Source: Stephanodiscus triporus
Lineage: Eukaryota > Bacillariophyta > Thalassiosirophyceae > Thalassiosirales > Thalassiosiraceae
Length of the DNA stretch: 10,247 nt
Reading direction: 5' to 3'
Assembly: GCA_036939755.1 (NCBI GenBank)
Contig: JALLAZ010001096.1
Span: 1-10,247, forward strand
Part shown: positions 1 through 7,477 of the stretch, piece after piece
How the letters are laid out: the number at the start of each line of letters is the position of its first letter
Numbering within the stretch: position 1 is the first letter of the stretch
The notes under the pieces: generated by a model
What the model saw: the letters and a program-made list of their open reading frames with translations, nothing else
Told to the model about the DNA's origin: nothing
The model's database searches: none
Translations under genes and position numbers: made by a program

Positions 1-2
1 GG

Positions 3-287
3 CGATTGGCATGGCAACTCATAAGGAACAGCTGGATTGTAGCGGAGGAGGAGGCGGCGAGAGATGTGCATATCAGTTCGGTTCACAAGTTGCTTACAGC
101 TCCGAAAAAGGCCAAAAAGTACCATAATCGGCGATGGTATTGCACAGCTGCACGGGATTACCAGCAATACAAGTGCACGCACGGTTGCGGCAGAAAGATC
201 AGAACATATTGCGCCTGCACTCCAGGCAAATGGGTGTGCTATCAATGTTTCCCTGAGCACGTGGCAACAATGGATTCGGAGGACTGA
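3..287 (+). CDS. C-terminal fragment of a probable piggyBac-type transposase (left end cut by window)
   Basis: The frame is open from the window edge to TGA at 285-287, giving about 94 residues, so only the C-terminus is visible. The initiating ATG lies outside the window. The last 50 residues form a Cys-rich module, C-x10-C-x3-C-x7-C-x-C-x6-C-x2-C-F-x2-H, within the segment from RRWYC to CYQCFPEHV. PiggyBac transposases end in a comparable cysteine-rich zinc-binding domain that recognises the element's inverted repeats, often finishing with a C-x2-C-F-type motif near a final His. The preceding segment (AWQLIRNSW, then VHKLL) would fit the end of the catalytic region, but no catalytic Asp is inside the window. 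The family call rests on the Cys/His spacing and on the TTAA found 240 bp downstream. It could instead be another zinc-ribbon transposase or a domesticated derivative. Whether the element is intact cannot be judged from here. Confidence 0.5.
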   Translation, partial: RLAWQLIRNSWIVAEEEAARDVHISSVHKLLTAPKKAKKYHNRRWYCTAARDYQQYKCTHGCGRKIRTYCACTPGKWVCYQCFPEHVATMDSED

Positions 288-408
288 ATGACAAGTGTCG
301 ATTCAGCTTTTTTTTTTTTAGGAATTTTTCGTAAATAATAGTAAACTTTGACCCTGTCGTAGGACCTATTTGTCGTAGAAATTTATATAGGCAACCCATA
401 TACCATTC

Positions 409-431
409 GATTCGTCTTGATGAGACGAATC
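409..431. repeat. Inverted repeat, 9-bp perfect stem with 5-nt loop
   Basis: GATTCGTCT at 409-417 and AGACGAATC at 423-431 are exact reverse complements around a TGATG loop. It lies inside the putative transposon tail. It could be a subterminal transposase site or an RNA hairpin in the transposase 3' UTR; nothing decides between these. Confidence 0.7.
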
Positions 432-501
432 TGCTGGTAGAATTATATTTTGAGATATGTGTATTTTCATGGAGCTACGAAGTTTTGAAAACCACTATGT
501 A

Positions 502-521
502 AAAAGCTGAATTCAGCTTTT
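502..521. repeat. Perfect 20-bp palindrome near the putative element end
   Basis: AAAAGCTGAA is followed directly by its reverse complement TTCAGCTTTT. One arm is also repeated in direct orientation at 301-311. Placed 8 bp before the TTAA at 530-533, it resembles a subterminal inverted repeat that a transposase could bind, but this role is inferred. Confidence 0.8.
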
Positions 522-533
522 GGGGGGGTTTAA

Positions 534-679
534 GGACCGATAGAGTACCTCCGCCACCACAGAAAATACACATCGAGACGATTGATTGACGCGAAGAACG
601 AATGTCGGCCATCGCACGCGTGGGCTTCGATAACCCCAAGAGCAGACAGAAGGCTCTCTAGAACCAATTTTCTTATCCA
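534..679 (+). promoter_or_regulatory. Presumed promoter and 5' UTR of the DEAH helicase gene
   Basis: These 146 bp separate the putative transposon end from the helicase start codon. I see no convincing TATA box, conserved element or short ORF. If the TTAA boundary is right, the mobile element sits almost against the helicase promoter and could influence its transcription. Confidence 0.3.
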
Positions 680-3624
680 ATGATGGAGGATGATTACGAC
701 GCGTCCTTTGATGTTGGCGTGGCGGTGAAAGAAGAATTGCCGGAGGCCACATCGAAATACAAGAAGAAAGAGAAGCGACGTGGCAGAAGGAGCAACGGCA
801 TGCGGCAGCCTGGAAGCACTTCCAAAGCCAATGACGTAATTAATGATGCTGGACGCACCGATGATTATGTCTCGTCGCCGGATGTCAGCAGCGACGCAGG
901 GGCGGAGAAGAAGTCCAAGAAGAAACGTAAGAGAGATAGGTCGAGCAATTCCAACGCCGACGATGGCATTCCCGAAGGCTTTTTGAAATCATCCATGCAT
1001 ACGGAATCAACTGATGGACTGGAGAGGAAGCAAAAAACCTCTTTGCTCCTGCCACCTCTGCCTTTGAAAGGAATGTTCATCGACGAAAGAAGGAATTTGC
1101 CGGTCTATCAACATAGTGCAGAAATTGTTGACCTGATATCCAACAATGATGTTGTCTTGGTGGTAGCTGAAACGGTAAGTAGGACGCAATCCTTCGATGA
1201 ACTGATGTGTTCTTTGCCATTATTATCAGGAATCGTTTGCAGTCGTTAATTGTTGAGATCCTTTTCTTTCTCGTCATCATTGCGAAATATATCAGGGCAG
1301 CGGAAAATCAACGCAGTTGCCTGTTTACGTCCATGAAAGTGGATTACTGAAAAAATCTGCAAAGGCGGCGGTCGCTTCTTTGTCACAATTGCCCAAAAAA
1401 AAGTACGGCCGGACGATCTGCGTGACTCAACCCCGTCGAGTCGCTGCTATCACCCTCGCGAAACGCGTATCGGAGGAGATTAATTGCATTCCCGGAACGA
1501 TCGTAGGGCATCGCGTGAGGTTCGACGATACGACCGACGTCAGGGGGCACGGCACGACGAAAATCATATATGCCACCGACGGGATGCTGCTGAGGGAGTC
1601 AATTACCGATCCATTGCTGAAGCGGTATGGCATGATTGCGTTGGACGAGGCCCACGAACGCTCGTTGCAGACGGATGTATTGTTCGGGGTTGTGAAGAGG
1701 GCCATGGCCGCGCGAAGAAAAGGAGGAGGAGGTAATGTGACGAGCAGTGGTCAACTAAAAGACAACGTCGATGACGAATTGAATTTTGAGAAAGATGAAG
1801 AAATCCTTAGCGGCATGAAAGAAGAGGCAGCTTCATTAGGCCTACCCCCGTTGAGAGTGTGCGTTATGAGTGCTACATTGGACGTGGATACGTTCCGTAC
1901 ATTTTTCCCTGGATCATCGATGATAAATGTTCCAGGCCGGCAGTACCCCGTGCAAGTTGTTCACTCCGACCAAATCTACGAGGTTAGTTTTTTGCCGAAG
2001 AAAATGAAATGTGTGACAGTATGTCTCGTGACTGAGTGTGTATTTCAAACTATGTTTCCTCTTGCGAATATCGTAGGACTACATAGATGCAGCCCTGAAT
2101 ACTGTGATAAATATATACAAAAGCACACCGGATGGTGATGGGAGTGACGTGCTGGTGTTCCTCACTGGTCAGGATGAAATCGAGGATCTTGCAACCCTTC
2201 TCAAAAGGTATCTGGAAGATCTGAAGAATGATGACACAGCTGATCAAAACGTCACCGGTGATATAGTGCAAAACATCAAAGGCATTGGGACGTCAATTAC
2301 TTCAGGACATTCCCTGATTGTGAATGGTGTACTGATATGTGTCTTGTATGCGTCTCTACCGCCGGAGCAGCAAATGCTTGCATTTCGTCCCAAACCGGCT
2401 GGGTGTTCGAGAAAAGTCATTCTCGCAACAAACATTGCAGAGACATCCGTCACACTCGATGGCATCCGCTACGTTGTAGACTGTGGTAAACACAAATCAA
2501 GGGAGTATAAATCCTCCACTGGAATGGAGAGCTTAGTTGTGTCGGATATTAGCAAAGCGCAGGCAGCCCAACGGATGGGGCGAGCTGGTCGTATCTCAGA
2601 GGGTATTTGCCTTCGTCTGTATCCAAAAGAATCGTATGATCTCTTGGCAGAGACGACTGTACCCGAGATCCTGAGGGTGAATTTAGCTCAAGTCGTTCTT
2701 CAATTGAAAGGTATGGGAATCCATGATCCAAGGAGCTTTAGCTTTCTTACACCGCCAAATTCAGAAAGTATAAAAAAATCGTTTGAGGTGTTGGCAGCTC
2801 TTGGTGCTATTGACAAATCAATGGATCTCACCGTCTACGGAAAGAAAATGTCACAACTCCCTTTGGACCCCATTTATGCAAATCTCTTGCTCCAAAGTTC
2901 CAAGTTTGAGTGCGTTGCTGAAATTCTTTCAGTGGTGGCTATGTTAAGTGCAGAAAACATTTTTTATCACCCTGGACGAGGTGTTGATGATCAAGGAGGA
3001 CTTGCAGCACGAGGAGCAGCTGCTCATCGTCGGTTCGCGAGCTATGAAGGAGATTTGCCAACTCTTTTGAACGTGTACAATGCATGGAGGAAGGAAGCTA
3101 TTTACGCACGGACGGCTACTCCGCGAAAGACGAAGCAAAAACTCAAAAAAGGCAAAGCATCGTCTGCAATGTTATCACATGGTGATTGGTGCACGCAAAA
3201 CTTCATCAACGGTAGAGCTTTGACGAGAGCGCATGATGTCCGATCTCAGCTTTCTGACCTATGTTCTCGTCTTGGGATGGATATTCATTCTTCGTGCAGC
3301 TCTGAGATGACAACTTTTTACAAGTGCATTTGTGCTGGGTTGTTCCTTCAGGTAGCTACAAGGTTGCCGAACCCTGACCAGTCGCAAGGGAAAAAGTATT
3401 CTAGATATAATGGAGCCGGGATCATTCAGAGCCGAGGCCACTACAAAACAAAAATTGGTGGGATAATCGTATCGATTCACCCATCATCGTGTATTTTCGG
3501 CAGAAATCCGGCGCCGAAGTGCGTTGTCTATACAGATCTCCTCCACACAACCAGAATGTACATACGAGGAACAACACAAATAAGAGAAGAGTGGCTAAAT
3601 GATTATGCTCCACATATAGACTGA
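680..3624 (+). CDS. DHX33: DEAH-box RNA helicase, DHX33-like (three exons, 909 aa)
   Basis: This is an ATP-dependent SF2 RNA helicase. The exons are 680-1174, 1296-1982 and 2077-3624, and both junctions are phase 0. The start is the first ATG after an in-frame TAG at 659. Visible motifs are GSGKSTQ (166-172), TQPRRVAA (209-216), [12 protein letters not shown] (282-285), SAT (357-359), LVFLTGQ (420-426), TNIAETSVT (512-520) and QRMGRAGR (559-566). Winged-helix/ratchet and OB-fold regions follow, ending in a CVVYTDLL...MYIRG...W block. The residues around the motifs ([24 protein letters not shown]-x-x-NF) fit DHX33 better than PRP2, PRP22 or PRP43. DHX33 relatives act in rRNA synthesis and ribosome biogenesis and in translation, and in animals also in RNA sensing. 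Basic clusters at 28-37 and 77-87 look like nuclear or nucleolar signals. An acidic Gly-leading insert (about 308-347) separates motifs II and III. The exact orthology group is less certain than the family. Confidence 0.93.
1175..1295 (+). other. Intron 1 of the DEAH helicase gene (121 bp)
   Basis: The donor GTAAGT follows ACG (Thr165) and the acceptor is ATATATCAG. Removing it joins ...VVAET directly to GSGKSTQ and rebuilds the Walker A motif. Reading through meets a stop at 1247-1249. The intron therefore sits exactly at the edge of the ATP-binding loop. Confidence 0.93.
1983..2076 (+). other. Intron 2 of the DEAH helicase gene (94 bp)
   Basis: The donor GTTAGT follows GAG (Glu394) and the acceptor is TATCGTAG. 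Splicing gives SDQIYE joined to [10 protein letters not shown], the expected DEAH-helicase sequence after the GRQYPVQV segment. Unspliced reading ends at 2138. Confidence 0.92.
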
Positions 3625-3803
3625 TGTAAATCTAGATACTATGCTACCGTTTAGATGGCTAGGAAGAGGATGATACATCGACAAGTGATGTAGCAGCGTC
3701 TGACGGCTAATTTATTGACATAAGCACATCATATTCTACCATAAAACTTTACTGAAGTAAAGACTTCTCTACACGAAGACGCGAGCTGCGATATCAATAA
3801 TAA
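3625..3803. other. Convergent 3' intergenic region
   Basis: These 179 bp lie between the stop codons of the helicase (+) and the long chromatin-type gene (-). TTTATT at 3711-3716 reads AATAAA on the minus strand, about 90 bp past that gene's stop, and is a possible polyadenylation signal. A 7-bp inverted repeat (CTTTACT/AGTAAAG) lies at 3747-3762. I see no gene. Confidence 0.4.
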
Positions 3804-6800
3804 TCACACCCAATCTGAAGGTAGATCATCAGTGTCTGATTCCTGGCTTAAGTCAACGAAGCCATGTGTTTCGTTGGAACTGCGATCACTTTTTAAGATG
3901 TTATGATCCGATATCTGACCGTGGTAATTAGCACTCCCATAGCCTTCATTATTTGTACCAGAGGTTGTGTTTTCACGAGCACCTCTCTGTCGGTCAGACG
4001 TCTGTTGCGAATCCCCATCGTCAATATCATCATCCTGATAAAGATCAATGACTCTGGTAGTCTTTCGCGAACTGTCAATGGAGGCTAAACTAACGGAACT
4101 CGTCTTCCTACCATGGAGCTTTGACTCATGTTGAGATGGCTCAATTTCCTCATCACGGCATAGATCGATAACTTCCTTGCTGTGTGCGATATCCATTGCT
4201 ATCTCTCCTGAATCGGCAGTTTTTGTTGCCATCTTGTAGTTGGCGGTAGATGTATTATCAACTGAAATTAATGAACGATACTCCACATGTGCTGCGACTT
4301 GTTTTTGGTAAGACGGATTTGATGCATACTCTCCGTTTTTTGGGTTGATTATGCCAGGGTGACGTTCTTGAGCTGATGCACCTGCAGAAGTAAGATACGT
4401 GACAAAACCCCCACTATGCTCTGTCGATCCATTTGAAGCAATTGGCTCCACCAGGTCATGCACGTTTTCTTTTATCTTTCGATCACAAGCTTGCAGTGCA
4501 GAGACTGCAAGAGAATCAAGCACTTCTACATCATTATGACCAGTTAGGGGGCCAAGGATTTCTTCTATGAGTTGGTGCAGTTCATCTTTGCCTAGCTTGC
4601 CAGAATCGTGCTCCATCAGAAGTTTTAGAATCCTGAGAATATCGCATTTCCTCCCACCCTTTTTATGAAGACGCATAACTTTTCCGTGAACCTTCTTCCG
4701 AAATATGTCGTTCTTTGATCGCAGCAGACTGCAGCTCGCAATTTTCTTTCTAAGCACCATTCCACTACCAACAAGTTCCTCGTTCTTTCTTACCCTTGGC
4801 TCCATGTAGTATTTCCAAAGCGCAATATATTCATTTTCGATCTCACTATTCGCCATTGGTTCCTCTTTTTCGATTTTCGGTGGGTTCTTCTTTGTTTTCC
4901 CTTGATTTGCTTTGGTGGTCACCTTCTCAATGACTGAAGCTTTCCCCTTATCTTTGCCGGATACTCTGTATGGCGCTGCCCTAGTCCCCACCTCCCTCGC
5001 TCCACCTCCTCCACTGAGTAACCATTGGCGTATGGCGGATTTCGATACACGATTCCCCGTGGCATCAAACAGCCGATCTCTGATTTCCTTTATGGTCATG
5101 GGTCGTCGCCGTTTCTTGCCTCCACCGCTGACCCCATCCCCGTAGCTCCCTTTCCCCCTCATCCCCTCCTCCTGCAACGCAAGCAGCACCACACCATCCT
5201 CAGGACTGATACTCTTCGAACCAGTCCTGCGCTTACAGGCCCTCTTTCTAATCTTGCCTCTCTTCTCCTGCCCCATTTCTCGTGTTGTAGCTTTTTTTGA
5301 AAGAGGTTTGGAGGGAGACAAATCAGTCTTTTTATTTATTGACTGTGATACATCCTCTTCTTTCGGGACCTCTGAACGCCGTGATGATGGTGCAAATCGA
5401 TCCGTCTGTTTTCGCTCTCTCTTTGAATCAAGATAGATGGGACGAAGTTGATGTGCTTCTACGTCATCAACACCTTTCCAAGTCAACCATCGGACGGTTG
5501 CCATCTGAGGTTGGTTCGTCTGTGCGCAATTTTTAATCGAGACAATCTCTGCTTGATGACTTGCTTTCCCAATGACGACGCAGACACGTTGCCCCTCCTG
5601 GAAAACGGCGCTGGGATCGGCGGAGCTTGTTTCAATTGACGAGATCTCTTGAATCTCTTTTACACTAGATTTGTTGATGGCTCTTGGCTTTACGGCAAAC
5701 ATGTAACGAGAATCGCCGACCCCTGCTGAAACTCTCATATATTCATTCCAAGCTTGAGCGTCGTCGAAATTATACTTCTTCCTCACCTTCTCGAATTTGA
5801 GCGCTGCTTGAAAGCTGACAAACTTAATTTCCGCGTTTGGCGATAACAAATGTGAGATAATCTTCCCATTCGCCTTGCCCGATATGCTTTTCTTCATTCG
5901 CTTCCATCCCGGTCCTGGAAGGCATTTTAGACTATTTTGCCTCCCTTTCGTAGTTTCGCCATTCTTTCTGGTAGCCTTCCTGTCATCATTTTGAGTAGCA
6001 TCATGGAAATGGGCAGACACGACACAGGTTTTAGCCCCAGCTGTCGCCTTCCGATACTCTCCCCAAGCTTGCACCTCATCGGAACCAAACGTTTTCCTGA
6101 GCTCTTCAAATTTGCAGGCTGCTTTCCACTTTGTGAACTTAATACCCCTGCTTGGAGACAACCAACGAGATCTAATCAGCCCGTTTTTCTTCTCTGACTT
6201 TTGCCTCCACCCTGGCCCTGGGGGGGTCTTCTTGAATACCCCATTTCTCTTCTTCGCTGTCAACTCCTCCGGTGGATCTTTTCCCTCGGCCTTCTTCGTG
6301 GAAGCGTCCTTTGCTTGATCAACGGAATTCATCGAGAATGTCGGAGGGGGGGCATATGCATCCGTTTTTTTTCTGATTCTCCTGCTGTAGGATGAAGAAA
6401 CGATTTCACCGTTGGAATCCTCAAACATGGGCAGTAGCGAGTCGATTGGAAAGTTCTCGTAAGTTCCCAAGACAGACCACTTGATTGTTACCATGGTGGA
6501 TGGGTCGTCTGTAGAATCATCTGCGATGGAATGGATTATAGCGGGGTGTCTTTCCTTGCCCAGGACGACCCACACATGCTGGCCAATATGAAATTGCTCA
6601 TTGGGAACATGTGGATTACTCGCCGATGCCTCTGAAGATGGCGTGTGATTGGCGCTGTGCATTTTCTCTTTTACCGTTTCTCCGCCAACTGCTTCTTGCC
6701 TCTCCTCAGTTAGCCCAAGTATAACCTCGTCCATGATGGTGAAATCAACCGTCTCCAACATTGGAGACCATCTTGAACGTGTATAGACGACGCAATCACC

Positions 6801-7259
6801 CGCAAGATCCAAAGACGAAGGACGCGATGACATTAGGATGTGATGCGATCTATGCTGTCGCTGCCCCGCCGGCATATTTACATTTCCCTCCTGCGCGTGT
6901 GTGGCACAAAATCCCTTATAAACTCTGTTGAGGCACCCATCGAAGTAGCAGTAACCCATGTCGCGTGTTTTCGCAATCCCGGCATTGTCATTTTCAACCA
7001 CCGCCTTTGGCTCGTGTATCTTCGGAAGGAACTCTCGATATGTGTCTTGATCTTCGGAAGGAACTCTCGATACTTGTCTTGATGTTGATCCAATTGGAAT
7101 ATATTCTGGGGGAGGAGACTCGATCGACGTTGATGTTGAGCTCTCCTCATTATTTTTAACCACTGCCTTTTGCTCGTGAATCTTCGGAAGGAACTCCCGA
7201 TACTTGTCTCGAGATGCTGCTCCTGAAAGGCGGGGATGAACCAGATTATACATGTTCAT
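3804..7259 (-). CDS. Multidomain putative chromatin reader: zinc motif, Tudor/MBD-like blocks, SIM tail (1151 aa)
   Basis: This is one uninterrupted frame. The first ATG is at 7259-7257; the frame extends upstream only through non-ATG codons, so I start there. Features in order are: a repeated YREFLPKI segment (20-28 and 75-83); a zinc motif C104-x4-C109-x8-C118-x2-H121 resembling WRKY19-type small fingers; a Tudor/SH3-like block GQHVWVV...VTIKW...LLP (224-279) followed by RRIRKKTDAYAP; an MBD-like block GPGW...LSP...IKF...AW-x-EY (346-404); a second MBD-like block (447-511); a second Tudor-like block GQRVCVV...ATVRW...LRPI (554-609) followed by RERKQTDRFAP; a basic HTH-like segment (716-748); a Lys-rich, Leu-rich helical region (804-941); and a Ser/Asp-rich tail with VIDL, VIDL and FVDL motifs each followed by acidic residues (SIM-like, near 1030, 1070 and 1134). 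I infer a nuclear DNA or histone-binding scaffold responsive to SUMO. No catalytic domain is visible. The domain calls are pattern-based, and I do not recognise the whole protein. Confidence 0.85.
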   Translation of the reverse strand: MNMYNLVHPRLSGAASRDKYREFLPKIHEQKAVVKNNEESSTSTSIESPPPEYIPIGSTSRQVSRVPSEDQDTYREFLPKIHEPKAVVENDNAGIAKTRDMGYCYFDGCLNRVYKGFCATHAQEGNVNMPAGQRQHRSHHILMSSRPSSLDLAGDCVVYTRSRWSPMLETVDFTIMDEVILGLTEERQEAVGGETVKEKMHSANHTPSSEASASNPHVPNEQFHIGQHVWVVLGKERHPAIIHSIADDSTDDPSTMVTIKWSVLGTYENFPIDSLLPMFEDSNGEIVSSSYSRRIRKKTDAYAPPPTFSMNSVDQAKDASTKKAEGKDPPEELTAKKRNGVFKKTPPGPGWRQKSEKKNGLIRSRWLSPSRGIKFTKWKAACKFEELRKTFGSDEVQAWGEYRKATAGAKTCVVSAHFHDATQNDDRKATRKNGETTKGRQNSLKCLPGPGWKRMKKSISGKANGKIISHLLSPNAEIKFVSFQAALKFEKVRKKYNFDDAQAWNEYMRVSAGVGDSRYMFAVKPRAINKSSVKEIQEISSIETSSADPSAVFQEGQRVCVVIGKASHQAEIVSIKNCAQTNQPQMATVRWLTWKGVDDVEAHQLRPIYLDSKRERKQTDRFAPSSRRSEVPKEEDVSQSINKKTDLSPSKPLSKKATTREMGQEKRGKIRKRACKRRTGSKSISPEDGVVLLALQEEGMRGKGSYGDGVSGGGKKRRRPMTIKEIRDRLFDATGNRVSKSAIRQWLLSGGGGAREVGTRAAPYRVSGKDKGKASVIEKVTTKANQGKTKKNPPKIEKEEPMANSEIENEYIALWKYYMEPRVRKNEELVGSGMVLRKKIASCSLLRSKNDIFRKKVHGKVMRLHKKGGRKCDILRILKLLMEHDSGKLGKDELHQLIEEILGPLTGHNDVEVLDSLAVSALQACDRKIKENVHDLVEPIASNGSTEHSGGFVTYLTSAGASAQERHPGIINPKNGEYASNPSYQKQVAAHVEYRSLISVDNTSTANYKMATKTADSGEIAMDIAHSKEVIDLCRDEEIEPSQHESKLHGRKTSSVSLASIDSSRKTTRVIDLYQDDDIDDGDSQQTSDRQRGARENTTSGTNNEGYGSANYHGQISDHNILKSDRSSNETHGFVDLSQESDTDDLPSDWV
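6993..7212. repeat. In-frame direct repeat with 162-bp spacing
   Basis: About 58 bp ending near 7050 and about 58 bp ending near 7212 are near-identical at an offset of 162 bp (54 codons). On the minus strand they encode DKYREFLPKIHEQKAVVKN and DTYREFLPKIHEPKAVVEN. This is a local duplication in the N-terminal part of the long gene. The extra frame-shifted 32-bp copy (7051-7082) lies between the two. Confidence 0.85.
7019..7082. repeat. Tandem 32-bp duplication inside the chromatin-type gene
   Basis: TCTTCGGAAGGAACTCTCGA starts at 7019 and again at 7051. The two 32-bp units differ at only two bases. A third, slightly diverged copy lies at 7181-7212. Because 32 is not a multiple of 3, the two tandem copies are read in different frames: on the minus strand the 7051-7082 copy gives SRQVSRVPSED and the 7019-7050 copy gives QDTYREFLPKI. 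Confidence 0.92.
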
Positions 7260-7477
7260 TGGATAGATAATGGCCAGAGAAAGCAGCACAGCATAGGGGA
7301 CCTTAGCCGACCGGCATTGAGCGTGATCCACGTGCTGTTAAATTCTGGCACCATACGTACTACAGCAACACCGGTACATGGATGTCTATGAAGTGCAGTC
7401 CCATATGTGTGTGTGCACTTATCGTAGGTACTCTACTCCTACGTACTCATAATAGATCCGGGGACAGAAGGATTGCA
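7260..7477. promoter_or_regulatory. Divergent (bidirectional) promoter region
   Basis: Only 218 bp separate the ATG of the minus-strand chromatin-type gene from the ATG of the plus-strand CZIB-like gene, so the promoters and both 5' UTRs must overlap or abut. It contains a CACGTG G-box/E-box palindrome at 7329-7334, a TACGTA palindrome near 7354 and another near 7440, and a CGTAGG/CCTACG inverted repeat at 7423-7443. No clear TATA box is visible. Factor binding is inference from motif identity only. Confidence 0.5.

Larger units (their letters stand above)
288..533 (+). mobile_element. Putative 3' non-coding tail and terminus of the piggyBac-like element
   Basis: This AT-rich stretch carries no credible ORF. 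The 11-mer ATTCAGCTTTT occurs at 301-311, just after the transposase stop, and again at 511-521, with its reverse complement at 502-512. The last two together form a perfect 20-bp palindrome at 502-521. A separate perfect 9-bp stem with a 5-nt loop sits at 409-431. The tail finishes with seven G (522-528), T, then TTAA (530-533). PiggyBac elements insert at TTAA, and their right ends typically finish in G-rich sequence against the duplicated TTAA, so this is the proposed boundary. The 5' end is outside the window, so matching terminal repeats cannot be confirmed, and the extra T before TTAA leaves the exact end uncertain. Confidence 0.35.

Noticed and set aside
680..3624. Assignment of the helicase to DHX37/Dhr1 or to a spliceosomal PRP group
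   Set aside because: The linker residues, the GDWC-x-x-NF element and the C-terminal CVVYTDLL...MYIRG block fit DHX33 best by recall. The long N- and C-terminal features of DHX37 and the S1 domain of PRP22 are absent. A tree would settle it.
3747..3762. 7-bp inverted repeat in the convergent intergenic region as a terminator
   Set aside because: The loop is only 2 nt, and eukaryotic protein-coding genes do not use such hairpin terminators. It is probably chance in AT-rich sequence.
3804..4172. SUMO-targeted ubiquitin ligase identity for the SIM-bearing protein
   Set aside because: No RING-type Cys/His pattern occurs anywhere in the protein; its only Cys/His motif is the small N-terminal one.
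4912..6395. Series of plus-strand ORFs of 60 to 91 aa opposite the long chromatin-type gene
   Set aside because: These are mirror frames of a long conserved-looking minus-strand CDS, with Pro/Ser/Phe-rich translations typical of antisense shadows.
6878..7150. Alternative minus-strand frame of 90 aa containing YREFLPKI
   Set aside because: The match arises because the 32-bp tandem unit is read in a shifted frame. The remainder looks like random out-of-frame translation.
7260..7331. Upstream extension of the long minus-strand frame with a hydrophobic stretch that looks like a signal peptide or membrane helix
   Set aside because: The extension begins at a GTG codon and contains no ATG before 7259. 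Nuclear genes of this kind start at ATG, so the hydrophobic stretch is most likely untranslated sequence.
7382..7477. In-frame ATG at 7382 adding a Cys-rich hydrophobic leader to the CZIB-like protein
   Set aside because: The start at 7478 aligns exactly with the family N-terminus. The leader has no family counterpart and would leave almost no 5' UTR within the divergent promoter.
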